Shown here piece by piece: positions 10,701 to 18,396 of a stretch of DNA of 64,000 bases. A program made the position numbers and the translations under genes. This DNA is from JABDIY01 sp963803875 (lineage in GTDB: Bacteria; Actinomycetota; Acidimicrobiia; Acidimicrobiales; SZUA-35), in the NCBI GenBank assembly GCA_963803875.1, contig CAWDOA010000006.1:1-64000 (forward strand), written 5' to 3'. Position 1 is the first letter of the stretch, and each line of letters starts with the position of its first letter. Under the pieces are notes generated by a model. That model was not told the origin of the DNA. It made no database searches and worked only from the letters and a program-made list of their open reading frames with translations.

Positions 10701-10891
10701 CCTTCGAGTTCGGCCTGACCGACCTCAGCGATGTCGAGCCGGTAGCGATTCCCGGCCTGTGGAACGACAACGGCCGCACCGACACCGTCGACGCTTCGTT
10801 TGCGTTGCCCTCAACCGCACGCGGATCCGGAGTTGGTGACCCGAACATCAGAATCATCGCCACCACGTTCACCCGGGAACTTCAGCCATGA
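7754..10891 (+). CDS. Giant GT-C-like integral membrane protein with extracytoplasmic C-terminal domains
   Basis: A 1045-residue protein starting at the ATG at 7754. Residues about 15-600 hold a dozen or so hydrophobic helices in the layout of GT-C membrane glycosyltransferases and YfhO-like proteins. The first loop carries TYDAYVHMFFANHYAQDWF and WYTGFTVTSYPPGSHQ, acidic/aromatic motifs typical of lipid-linked-sugar transferases. A last membrane helix near 640 is followed by about 390 residues outside the membrane: an NTF2-like segment (VVAYYDDLDFKRYEQAW) and beta-rich FxLYD-like repeats (GQITNVDVDPADLTITGTLL). It overlaps the next gene by ATGA and leads a three-gene unit under promoter element 1. 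Transfer of an envelope sugar is inferred; no substrate can be named. Confidence 0.7.
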   Translation: MQKRATTSPPLRLTLAIAALTHGALLLMGSFQKTYDAYVHMFFANHYAQDWFSTWDTRWYTGFTVTSYPPGSHQLMALLSRAIGLEPAFVVVQMASVLILAIGVKRFSRIWVSESAANWAALLLVLSTSIAEAVHVFGQLPTTFSLGLLLNALPFINRWLVEGHRPSLLVGLATVAATTGGHHVTVLFGSVFFLGPIVARALLDQARIPVDGEVEGHYRFVSPGHWWPLMARRISRVIPFTIRLGIVGFAMLATLVLVVLPYWLWSASDPISQVPIPHSSRDNFLDNPNAGLVFFLVPWGPLLLMAPILVLREVRTRRWPLAASVGLLALLGTGGTTPIPKLLLGGAFDILTLDRFTLWATIAILPLAGRFAANLAGATASRKMDVLRVSLGVVLAASFLFAATLGRFRPLQPDSIDPAPITEFLERDQHDRWRYLALGFGDQMARVSAQTAATTPDGNYHSVRRLPELVSRPVERLEGAKFRGIRGIGSLQQFLTTPERYNLKFVFSNDEFYDPLLSASGWHRLGPLRNNIMVWERGDVPPLPPVLTVKEIPWWQRLMWSTLPMTGVLAAIITQTWAAVGGGPRRRRAPFAHSALPRFRKALRNAQNSLKPVSVNIPSVWNVPTLPLRARQLGYALWAATFLYLAVGVVQELNPTPRNEPAAQVVAYYDDLDFKRYEQAWNRLDPATRPSKEQFDLDRSVTDGLVAGYAKLDSIVVTGVEMTDDDVAEVTVDLEYLTSVESYDFSTSHLVVNRSGRWFVEPEYRVDTVPSQQFIRRTTVDYLDLGRRLQTTGPTDYNDVLDRPRVEFLDARVVQVGTRWHIVGQITNVDVDPADLTITGTLLDSDGAPMASYAAGQASVLKVLPGETVPFRVDFEGVAGAIAGTDLTGPEFNPDAVTEIVLDEPVASYELSVKALVTGRNLERLAPTQLQLDSGQLNGRIQNDLTATATIPRMVVAQLVDGEVAWVDVEYVPVAIRPQRSAAFEFGLTDLSDVEPVAIPGLWNDNGRTDTVDASFALPSTARGSGVGDPNIRIIATTFTRELQP

Positions 10892-12056
10892 GGGGCACGA
10901 CCAAGGTCCTGGCTGTTCTGGCCCTCGGACTGCTGGTCGCCGCTTTCGTGTTGCGACCGACTCCGCAAACGGTCACCTTTGTGTCGCCGGTTTCGGTCGA
11001 GGCGCAGACCAACATCGTTGCCGGCGAGACCGTGGATCTGGCTGTGAACATGCCGGCCGCTGCGGCGGTGAAGATTCTGGCGCTCTCGGGCGCGTCCACG
11101 CTTGTCTTCACTCCCGAACTTCCCGAGGGCCCGTCGTCGTGGACTGTGCCCGACGCGCTCACCAAGACCGCCGGCCGACTGACCCTGGTGGTTGGGGACC
11201 ACCAGGTGGAGGTGGCGATTGCAGCCGGCGAGCCGAACGACTTCACCACCATCCTGCTGGGCCCCCGCACGATCGTCGCCGACGGGAAGGATCTGACGCT
11301 GGCGGTCGTGGCGCCCAGCGACATCTACGGAAATGCGCTGCCCAATCGAACCCCGGTGGAGTTCCAACGGTTGGGCCCGAACAGCGATCGATCGAGTTAT
11401 GACGGTGCCGTCGAACGGTCGTTGGCCTGGACCCGGCTAGGAGCGGGGACGATCGCCGGCGCCAACTCGGTATGGGTGACAGTGGGAACCACCACCGGTG
11501 TACCGGCGGTTCTCAACGAGGTCCCCGGTGTGGCCACTTCGATCGAGCTCGCCCTGGCCACAACTACGGTTGTGGCTGATGGTCGTCACGTGATCGAGCT
11601 GGCGACCGCCGAACTGGTGGACGAGTTCGGCAATCAGCTTCCCGACGGCGTGGCCGGAGTCTTCCAGCTCACCACGGGAACACGACAACGATTGTGCCGG
11701 CCACGGTGCAGCGCGGTCGGCTCCGGGCCTTCTGGACCGCTCCGGACAGCCCCGCCACACTCGGTATCACCGCGTCGGTGAACGGCCAAACGTCTGCCCC
11801 AGCCACGATCGCAGCGGTCAGCGGGGTTCGGCCCTTCGCGGTGGCCGGCCTACTGGAGATCGACGGATACCGAATTCGGGTCGGGCCGATCCTGGATCCT
11901 TCCGGTGCGCTGGTCGCCAACGGCACCGAAGTAGTGATCGGCGATCGGTCGACGACCACCGCCGACGGCGTCGCCACCGCTCTGGTTCAACCGGATCCGG
12001 GAACCATCTCGGTCACGGTGCTGGGCCGAACCGTGGAACACGAGATCCAGCCATGA
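10888..12056 (+). CDS. Exported Ig-like/invasin-like domain protein, one frameshift
   Basis: It begins at an ATG overlapping the previous stop, with an N-terminal membrane anchor or signal (VLAVLALGLLVAAFVL). Tandem beta-sandwich domains follow with the motif VVADGKDLTL / DIYGNALPN and again TTVVADGRHVIELATAELVDEFGNQLPDG split over two phrases, the pattern of bacterial Big1/filamin-like Ig domains that extend off the cell surface. One base appears to be missing in the G run at about 11685: VFQLTTG continues in another frame as NTTTIVPATVQRGRLRAFW and runs to the stop at 12056. Joined, it encodes about 390 residues. The missing G in a homopolymer suggests a sequencing indel. Its tight coupling on both sides suggests it works with the membrane GT protein. 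Confidence 0.65.
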
Positions 12057-12598
12057 TGTCGCTGAACAGGCTGAAACGAGCAATGGCCGCAGTGTTGGGC
12101 GCGTTGATCGTGGTGGCGGCCGGAGCCACCCTCGCCGGGCTGACAACCGTGGTGATCTCCTACGGCACCGGAGCCAATCCGGCCACTGCGTTCACTCCCG
12201 CCGCTGAACCTCTGTCGGTTCGAAGTGAAACGGTGTCGTGGAATCCCGACGAACCCGACCTGTTGCGCAGTGTCGAGCGTCAAACCCGACTCGACGTGGC
12301 CAAGGCGTGGGTCGGGGCGGTTTCGGGCGAAGCCGATGACATCTGGTTTGCCGGCGGCGCGTTGGAACGTCGAACCGATGCTGCGCAGCTGGCGGTGTCA
12401 GCTGAAACAACCTGGACTGGCCATCGGATCACCACCTACTTCTACAGTCTGGACGGCCAGGTGCTGGGCCTGGAGATCTCCTCCACCGGTGTTGTCGACA
12501 TGGGTGAGGGCGACGCGTTGTCGGTGGGCGACAGCTATGAAGTGGTGCTGGTCCTGCGGGACGGGAACTGGCGAGTGGAGCGACTCACCAGGCTTTAA
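12053..12598 (+). CDS. Small membrane-anchored envelope protein of unknown function
   Basis: 181 residues with one N-terminal hydrophobic helix (VLGALIVVAAGATLAGLTTV), then a soluble extracytoplasmic domain with alternating strands (RITTYFYSLDGQVLGLEI, YEVVLVLRDGNWRVERL) reminiscent of NTF2-like or lipocalin-like sheets. The ATG overlaps the preceding stop (ATGA), so it is the third gene of the 7754-12598 unit. I do not recognise a family. It may be an accessory subunit of the large membrane protein. Confidence 0.7.
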   Translation: MMSLNRLKRAMAAVLGALIVVAAGATLAGLTTVVISYGTGANPATAFTPAAEPLSVRSETVSWNPDEPDLLRSVERQTRLDVAKAWVGAVSGEADDIWFAGGALERRTDAAQLAVSAETTWTGHRITTYFYSLDGQVLGLEISSTGVVDMGEGDALSVGDSYEVVLVLRDGNWRVERLTRL

Positions 12599-12603
12599 CA
12601 AAC

Positions 12604-12647
12604 CTTGAGGTTGGCTTGAGAGCCACCTGATTCCTGATTTTTATCTT
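12604..12647 (+). promoter_or_regulatory. CTTGA-N6-CTTGAG direct-repeat promoter element 2
   Basis: CTTGAGGTTGGCTTGAG (12604-12620), half-sites 11 bp apart, lies directly upstream of the GT2-GT4 fusion gene. An AT-rich TTTTTATCTT stretch (12638-12647) provides a likely -10. Same arrangement as the elements at 7690 and 14629. Confidence 0.68.
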
Positions 12648-12654
12648 CAGGGTC

Positions 12655-14619
12655 ATGACAAGCCAAACAGCAATCGACCCAACCAGCCCGTTCAACCAGT
12701 GGCGCACCCAACCCACCGCTTCCAACCCCGACCTGACGGTGGTGATCCCGGCCTACAACGAAGCAACCCGGATCATCCCGACCATCGCTGCGGTTGGCTC
12801 CTACCTCGCTACCGAGGGTTTCAGCTTCGAGATCATCGTGTCCGACGACGGCTCAACCGACAACACCGTGGCTGGGTTGGAGGCCCTGAACCTCTGCAAT
12901 CTGCACATCATCGCCCCCGGGGTCAACCGGGGCAAGGGTGCAGCGGTGCGGGCAGGCGTCCAGGCCGCTCGAGGCAAGATGATCTTGTTCACCGATGCCG
13001 ACATGTCCACCCCGATCGAAGAACTGGCACCGATGCTGGCCAAGACCGCCGGCAACCCGATCGTGATCGCCTCCCGGGCCGCCGAAGGATCCATGGAACA
13101 GAACCGGTCCGGTCTGCGGCAGCTGCTGAGCAACGTGCTCCGCACCCTGGCTCGAGTGATCCTGGGTCTTCGCTTCGCCGACACCCAGTGTGGTTTCAAA
13201 CTGTTCCGGGCCGACGTTGCCAAGGAACTGTTCGCCGCCCAACTGATCGACGGCTTCTCCTTCGACCTCGAGTTGTTGTGGCTGGCCCAACGCAAGGGCT
13301 ATCCCGTCGCCGAGGTAGGGGTCAGCTGGTTCGACGCTCCCGGATCCAAAGTGGCGCCGCTGCGCACCAGCCTCGGGTTCCTGGCGTCGCTGATCGGAAT
13401 TCGCCTTCGCCACAAGCTCCACCGAGGCGGCTCACGACCCACCTCAGGCCTGCGTGTCGCCCTGGTCAGCGCCCTGCCGCCGTCACGCACCACCCTCAAC
13501 GAGTACGGCCATCACCTCGCCAAACACCTCAGCGAAAACGAGTCGGTTCAGAGCCTCACGGTATGGACCGAAACGTCACTGCCGGCCGAAACCGCCGCCA
13601 TGAACCCGTCGGTCATCTGCCAGCCGGTGTGGGAGTTCAACAGCATCCTCAACCCGTTCCGAGTACTCGCCGCAGCCAGGAAATCCCGTCCCGACGTGGT
13701 GATGTTCAACCTCCATTTCACCTCGTTCGGCAACGCCCGGGTTCCCGCCGCCGTCGGTCTTGTCACCCCCGCCCTGCTACGCCTGTTCGGTTTCCGCACC
13801 AACGTGTTGCTGCACAACCTGATGGACACCGTTGATCTCGACCAGGCCGGATTCAAGACCTCCCGCTTCGCCAAGCCTGTGATCATCGCCATCGGCCGGC
13901 TTCTGACCCGTGTGGTTCTCATGGCCGACACGGTCGGAACCACCATCCCTACCTACGTCGACATCCTCCAAGACCGCTACTCGGCCAAGAATGTGTACCT
14001 GGCCCCCCACGGCACGTTCGAAACCTCCGACGAATGCGAAACCGACTCCAGCGACGGCAAACGTCGCATACTGGCATTTGGCAAGTTTGGTACCTACAAG
14101 CGGGTGGACGGCCTGCTGGATGCCCACGCCCAACTGTTGGCCGATGACGACTTCGCCGATGTCGAGCTGTTGATCGCAGGATCCAACAACCCCAACGCTC
14201 CCGGGTACCTCGAGTCGCTCGAAGCGCAACTGGACGACAACTCCCAGGTTCGATTCTGGGGCTACGTGGAAGAAGACGACGTTCCCGAGCTGTTCAAGAG
14301 CGCCTCCGTTGTTGCCTTCCCCTACACCGCCACCACCGGTAGCTCCGGACCACTGCATCAGGCCGGCGCCTATGGCCGAGCTGCGATCGTTCCCCGGGTC
14401 GGCGACTTCGTTGACCTCATCGAAGACGAAGGATTCGAAGGCGAGATCTTCGACCCCGCCAGCACCGAATCGCTGGTCGTGGCCCTGAAGAAGGTACTGG
14501 GAGACGACGCCCGACGGGACGAACTGGGTCGGACCAACTACACCGCCGCCAACCGTCTTCCCCTGTCCGAAGTTGTGTCGTGGCACGTGGCCCAGTTCGA
14601 GGCGATGGTCGGTTCCTAG
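12655..14619 (+). CDS. Fused glycosyltransferase: GT2 (dolichol-phosphate-sugar synthase-like) plus GT4-like domain
   Basis: 654 residues with two catalytic halves. Residues about 25-260 are a GT2 domain: VVIPAYNEATRI, SDDGSTDNT, the metal-binding FTDADMSTP and RFADTQCGFKLFRADVA, closest in style to polyprenyl-phosphate mannose/glucose synthases (DPM1/ALG5). Residues about 265-654 are a GT-B glycosyltransferase with LRVALVSALPPS at the start and a GT4-like donor half (AFGKFGTYKRVDGLLDAH, VRFWGYVEEDDVPELF, FPYTATTGSSGPLHQAGAYG). The GT2 half would make a lipid-phosphate sugar; the GT4 half would extend a glycan. It is preceded by promoter element 2 and sits between the GT-C unit and the flippase operon, which supports a role in envelope glycan assembly. 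The fusion is unusual; both halves look intact. Confidence 0.85.
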   Translation: MTSQTAIDPTSPFNQWRTQPTASNPDLTVVIPAYNEATRIIPTIAAVGSYLATEGFSFEIIVSDDGSTDNTVAGLEALNLCNLHIIAPGVNRGKGAAVRAGVQAARGKMILFTDADMSTPIEELAPMLAKTAGNPIVIASRAAEGSMEQNRSGLRQLLSNVLRTLARVILGLRFADTQCGFKLFRADVAKELFAAQLIDGFSFDLELLWLAQRKGYPVAEVGVSWFDAPGSKVAPLRTSLGFLASLIGIRLRHKLHRGGSRPTSGLRVALVSALPPSRTTLNEYGHHLAKHLSENESVQSLTVWTETSLPAETAAMNPSVICQPVWEFNSILNPFRVLAAARKSRPDVVMFNLHFTSFGNARVPAAVGLVTPALLRLFGFRTNVLLHNLMDTVDLDQAGFKTSRFAKPVIIAIGRLLTRVVLMADTVGTTIPTYVDILQDRYSAKNVYLAPHGTFETSDECETDSSDGKRRILAFGKFGTYKRVDGLLDAHAQLLADDDFADVELLIAGSNNPNAPGYLESLEAQLDDNSQVRFWGYVEEDDVPELFKSASVVAFPYTATTGSSGPLHQAGAYGRAAIVPRVGDFVDLIEDEGFEGEIFDPASTESLVVALKKVLGDDARRDELGRTNYTAANRLPLSEVVSWHVAQFEAMVGS

Positions 14620-14628
14620 GCCGGGTTT

Positions 14629-14646
14629 CTTGATCGAATCTTGAGA
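14629..14646 (+). promoter_or_regulatory. CTTGA-N6-CTTGAG direct-repeat promoter element 3
   Basis: CTTGATCGAATCTTGAG (14629-14645), half-sites 11 bp apart, stands upstream of the STAS/flippase/H-NOX operon. A second TTGACG (14663) is nearby. Third instance of the element seen at 7690 and 12604. Confidence 0.65.
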
Positions 14647-14678
14647 TTCGTCCGAACCTGGCTTGACGTGCCCCACCG

Positions 14679-15063
14679 ATGATTGAAGTAGTGCAAAACG
14701 CACTCACCAACCACCCGAAAGACACCGACATGAACACCACAACCTTCCCCGACACAGCCAGCGACATCCTCACCGAGACGCTCACCGAGACGCTCACCGA
14801 GACGCTGCCGGCTCGCCTCGATGTTCACCGCCTGGACGAGTTCCAGTCGCTGTGCACCACCGACACTTGCCCTGGACCTGCTGCTCGACGCCTCCGAGGT
14901 TCGTTTCATCGACACCGCCGCCCTGGCCTTTCTCGAGGACCTCGACACAGTCCGCCGCAACGCCGGCGCCGCCGTCCACTACTTCCGGCCCAGCCCCGCT
15001 CTGGTCGCCACGTTCGAACTTCACGACTCCAAGCTGGCTGCCGCAGAGCTCTTGGTCCGATGA
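14679..15063 (+). CDS. STAS-domain protein (anti-anti-sigma-like), one frameshift
   Basis: The first gene of the H-NOX operon. Its frame opens at 14679, or more probably at the ATG at 14730 (MNTTTFPDTASD). It carries a threefold LTET repeat, then LPARLDVHRLDEFQS, and after a frame change at about 14860 runs on as LALDLLLDASEVRFIDTAA and LAFLEDLDTVRRNAGAAVH to a TGA at 15061-15063. The second part is a clear STAS fold (beta-strand, DxS/T loop, helix), as in SpoIIAA/RsbV proteins that bind anti-sigma kinases or transporters. The usual phospho-Ser position reads Thr (FIDTAAL). Its stop overlaps the flippase start (ATGA). The indel could be a sequencing error. Confidence 0.65.
14769..14804. repeat. 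Three tandem 12-bp units inside the STAS gene
   Basis: CTCACCGAGACG is repeated exactly three times, in frame, and encodes (LTET)3 in the N-terminal linker of the STAS protein. Because the unit is a multiple of three, copy-number change would not shift the frame. Confidence 0.9.
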
Positions 15064-16400
15064 GCTCCACTACTCGAGACATCGGCGACAGCCAATCGGT
15101 CGCCCAGCCAATCGTTGAAAAGGGGAGCATGAAGCAACTCCTCGCCGGGGGCAGCCTCCTCACCATCGCCATGATCGGCGCTGGTGCCGGCAACTACCTG
15201 GCCAACCTGATCATCGGGGCGGTGTTGACCGCAGCAGAGTTCGGTGACGCCGCCCTGATGGTCACCTTCCTCCTCGCCTCAACCGTCCTCACCGGCGGCA
15301 CCCAACTGCTGGCCGCCAAGGCCACCGCCGAGGATGTGTCCGGAAGCGGCACCAGGGTGCAGGCCCTCCGAACCAATTCGACGATGGTGGGAACGCTGGT
15401 GGCGCTCGCGGTACTCGCCGCCAGCCCCGTGCTCACCGCCACCTTCGGCCTCGGCAGCTCCTGGCTGATTCCGTTGATGGCATTGGGACTACCGGCCCAC
15501 CTCGCACTGTCGGTGGACCGAGGGCAGCTTCAGGGCAACCTGGCCCTGGTCTCTCTGGCCAAGACCTTTCTCGCCGAAGTGATCGTGCGGCTGGTCGCCA
15601 CCGTCGCTCTGGTCGGCGTGGGCGCCGGTGCAATCGGCGCCACGGTTGCGATCAACGTTGCCTTCCTCGGCGGGCTGGCGGTTTCTCGATCAGCTCTCCG
15701 GGCCTCCGGTATGGCCGTTGGGGTGGCCGGTGAATCACCACCATCATCCACTCCCGGTTCCACCACAACCGTGGCCCACGTCGCACTGCTGTCGGCTGGC
15801 ACGGTGCTCATCACCAACGGCGACCTCGTAGCCGCCAAGATCGTGCTCGACCCCGCCGACGCCGGCCGATATGCACTGGTCGGTCTCGTCGGGCGAGTCG
15901 TCTACATGATGGCGATCGCCCTTCATGGAACGATGATCCCACTGATGATTCGAGCCACCGAGGACAGAGCAACGGTCAAGCGGAACTGTCTCGCCGTGGT
16001 CGCTTCCGTCTCGCTCGTCGCCACGGTCGGAATCTGGGTCCTCGATGATCTGATCGTGTCGATCATCGGCGGCAGCGAGTATCGATCGGCGGCGGGACTG
16101 CTTGGCCCCTATGCCTTGGCAGCCGCCCTGTTCACCATCGCTTCGACGTCGGCCACCCTCGACCTGGCCGTCGATCGCACCCGGGAGTCATGGTTGATTC
16201 TGGCCGGGGCGCTCTTGCAGAGCGGCCTGTTCGCCTTCGGCCAGCCAAGTTCGGGACAGCAGATCGTGATCATGCAGATCTCATCCATGGCGCTATTGCT
16301 CACGGCGATCCTGTTTGGCAATAAGGTTGAACAAGCAGTCATTTCCTCTGTTGGGAGCAAGCCGTGGCAAGTGACCACCAGCACGACCTCGAGTTTCTAG
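15060..16400 (+). CDS. MOP-superfamily (Wzx/MATE-like) oligosaccharide flippase
   Basis: A 446-residue polytopic membrane protein with about 12-14 hydrophobic segments in the pattern of polysaccharide transporters/MATE proteins: MKQLLAGGSLLTIAMIGAG near the start, the conserved NYLANLIIGAVLTAAEFGD, then MVTFLLASTVLTGGTQLL. It probably moves a lipid-linked glycan intermediate across the membrane, coupled to an ion gradient. The ATG at 15060 overlaps the STAS stop (ATGA) and the gene overlaps the following kinase gene by 37 bp, so it belongs to the same operon as the H-NOX sensor. The pairing of a flippase with NO-type signalling genes is unusual. The substrate is unknown; neighbouring glycosyltransferases make a glycan likely. 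Confidence 0.78.
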   Translation: MSSTTRDIGDSQSVAQPIVEKGSMKQLLAGGSLLTIAMIGAGAGNYLANLIIGAVLTAAEFGDAALMVTFLLASTVLTGGTQLLAAKATAEDVSGSGTRVQALRTNSTMVGTLVALAVLAASPVLTATFGLGSSWLIPLMALGLPAHLALSVDRGQLQGNLALVSLAKTFLAEVIVRLVATVALVGVGAGAIGATVAINVAFLGGLAVSRSALRASGMAVGVAGESPPSSTPGSTTTVAHVALLSAGTVLITNGDLVAAKIVLDPADAGRYALVGLVGRVVYMMAIALHGTMIPLMIRATEDRATVKRNCLAVVASVSLVATVGIWVLDDLIVSIIGGSEYRSAAGLLGPYALAAALFTIASTSATLDLAVDRTRESWLILAGALLQSGLFAFGQPSSGQQIVIMQISSMALLLTAILFGNKVEQAVISSVGSKPWQVTTSTTSSF

Positions 16401-17857
16401 CCAAGGTCAGCCACGAACTCCGGGGACCGCTTCACTCGATCCTCGGCCTGTCCGAGATGCTGGTTGAGGGTGGCGCCGGCACTGACGACAAGCGGCTCAC
16501 GATCGCAATCAACCGCGAGGCCAAATCTCTCCAGGTCCTGGTCGATGACATCTTCGACTATGCCCGAATCGCATCGGACCGGCTGGCGCTGTTGGTCGGG
16601 CCGTTCCCGATCAGTGATGTGGTGGCCGGCGTTGTGGGAGCGGCCCGGGAGTCAGCCACCGCCAAGGAGTTGTCCCTTCTCCTCACCGTGGGGCCAGAAG
16701 TTCCCCACTGGGTCATCGGAGACGAAGTCCGCTTCACCCAGATCGTTCGAAACCTCATCACCAACGCCATCCGCTACAGCGACAGGGGCAACATCTCGGT
16801 GTCGTTGACCGCCACCGACCAGCCATACGTGCGGTGCGTGGTGTCCGACCAGGGAATTGGGATCAGGGAAGAAGCCATCCCAACCCTGTTCGAGCCATTC
16901 ACCCAGGCCCACCGCAAACGCGCCGGCGGCAGTGGCTTGGGGCTCGCTGTGTGCGCCCGGCTGACCGATCTGATGGACGGATCTCTGTCGGTCGAATCCG
17001 AGGTGGGTGTTGGTTCGATGTTCACGGTGGATCTCCCGCTGGAGTCGACCACAGCACCGGAGTCGCCTCGTCGTCCGCAGGGCCGCTCTGATGGCGGAGG
17101 CGAACTGATTCTCGTGGTGGAGGACAGCCCGGTGAATCAGCTGTTGGCCCGCAGTCAGATTCACAACCTGGGCATGGAAGCGATCGTGGTCGAATCGGGC
17201 GAAGAGGCCCTCGAGTTGCTCGGCGGGACCGAAAGTGCTGCCTACGACGCCATCTTGATGGACTGGAATCTGCCCGGTATCACCGGGCTGGAAACCGCGG
17301 CACAGATTCGAAAGGACGAGTTGGTCGAGGAGTCGATACCCATTATTGCGATGACGGCCAACGCCCTGACCGGCGACCGCGAACGATGCCTCGAGGCGGG
17401 GATGAACGACTTCTTGGCCAAACCGGTCAGCTCATCGGACATGGCAACAATGATGAATAAATGGCTTGCCACGCCGGCCGCAGGGCCGTTGACGGGGGCC
17501 CGTCACAACACCTCGGTCGATGAAGACACACTCGACGAGTTGGCCGCCGAGTTCGACGATCCGGCCATCATCGAGGGACTCATTCGCACGTTCCTGGCCG
17601 AGTTGCCGGGCCGGGTCGATTCGATAACCGAAGGTCGGAACAACCATGATCTCGGTGAGATCAAGCGGGCCGCTCACACGTTGGGCTCCACCTCGGCACT
17701 GCTGGGAGCCCATGGGATCAGCCAGCTGTGTTCGGCTCTGCGGGAAACAGAGGAGATGTCCTCCGCTTCGGCCGTGGTTGACCGATTGGAACTGGAAGCA
17801 CAAGACGTGGCCGATGCATTCAACATCCGGCTCAAACACTACGGAGATTCGGTATGA
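16364..17857 (+). CDS. Hybrid histidine kinase: HisKA-HATPase-REC-HPt, no sensor domain
   Basis: 497 residues from a GTG at 16364. The HisKA box begins almost at once (FLAKVSHELRGPLHSIL, phospho-His at about residue 17), followed by an ATPase domain with N box (IVRNLITNAIRYS), G1 (VSDQGIGI) and G2 (GGSGLGLAV). A receiver domain (about 245-365) has its acceptor Asp in DAILMDWNLPG and the conserved Lys in FLAKPVS. The C-terminal HPt domain carries His in IKRAAHTLGSTSALL. All phosphotransfer residues are present, so a full His-Asp-His relay is possible. There is no transmembrane or sensory segment, so the input probably comes from the H-NOX protein encoded next, whose ATG overlaps this stop. The HPt output could feed a separate response regulator such as the one at 19332. 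Confidence 0.9.
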   Translation: MASDHQHDLEFLAKVSHELRGPLHSILGLSEMLVEGGAGTDDKRLTIAINREAKSLQVLVDDIFDYARIASDRLALLVGPFPISDVVAGVVGAARESATAKELSLLLTVGPEVPHWVIGDEVRFTQIVRNLITNAIRYSDRGNISVSLTATDQPYVRCVVSDQGIGIREEAIPTLFEPFTQAHRKRAGGSGLGLAVCARLTDLMDGSLSVESEVGVGSMFTVDLPLESTTAPESPRRPQGRSDGGGELILVVEDSPVNQLLARSQIHNLGMEAIVVESGEEALELLGGTESAAYDAILMDWNLPGITGLETAAQIRKDELVEESIPIIAMTANALTGDRERCLEAGMNDFLAKPVSSSDMATMMNKWLATPAAGPLTGARHNTSVDEDTLDELAAEFDDPAIIEGLIRTFLAELPGRVDSITEGRNNHDLGEIKRAAHTLGSTSALLGAHGISQLCSALRETEEMSSASAVVDRLELEAQDVADAFNIRLKHYGDSV

Positions 17858-18396
17858 AGGGCATCATCTTCAACGTCGTGGAGAACGCCGTCACCGCGCT
17901 ACACGGAGCGTCGGCGTGGGACGACATCCTCGATCACGCCGGGCTCGACGGTTCCTATACCGCATTGGGCACCTATCCCGATGTCGAACTGATGAGCATC
18001 GTGGGTTCGGCCTGTGAACTCACCGGCGCCGGCGCCGAAGAACTCCTGAAGGTGGTCGGCCGGGCGGTACTGCCCGACTTGGCGAGCCATGTGAGCGACG
18101 TCGTGGACCGCGACGGGACCGCTTTCGAGTTCCTCGCCACCATCGACGACGTGATTCACGTTGAAGTCCGCAAGCTCTACCCCGACGCAGCCACGCCAAC
18201 CGTGAGAACCCGCACCATCGATGATCGTTCGATCGAGGTGACCTATGGGTCTTCACGCAACATGTGGGCCCTGGCCGAAGGTCTGATCCATGGCGCCGGC
18301 GACCTCTTCGGAGAGCCGCTCACCGTTACCCGCCACGCCGAGCCCAACGCAGCCGGAGAAACCGTGTTTCACGTCGAGTTGGCCACGGTCGAGTGA
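17854..18396 (+). CDS. H-NOX haem nitric-oxide/oxygen-binding sensor protein
   Basis: A stand-alone 180-residue H-NOX domain. The N-terminus MKGIIFNVVENAV and WDDILDHAGLDGSYTALG follow the family closely. The proximal haem ligand His102 lies in IHVEVRKLYPDA, Pro115 is present, and the propionate-binding Y131-x-S133-x-R135 motif reads YGSSR, with exactly the canonical numbering. Position 140 is Leu, not the distal Tyr needed for stable O2 binding, so NO (or CO) selectivity is expected; this is inferred from known H-NOX structures. It is coupled by ATGA to the hybrid kinase upstream and by GTGA to a kinase-like protein downstream, the usual H-NOX/kinase partnership. Such proteins are best known from Gram-negative bacteria and cyanobacteria; one in an actinobacterial context is noteworthy. 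Confidence 0.93.
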   Translation: MKGIIFNVVENAVTALHGASAWDDILDHAGLDGSYTALGTYPDVELMSIVGSACELTGAGAEELLKVVGRAVLPDLASHVSDVVDRDGTAFEFLATIDDVIHVEVRKLYPDAATPTVRTRTIDDRSIEVTYGSSRNMWALAEGLIHGAGDLFGEPLTVTRHAEPNAAGETVFHVELATVE

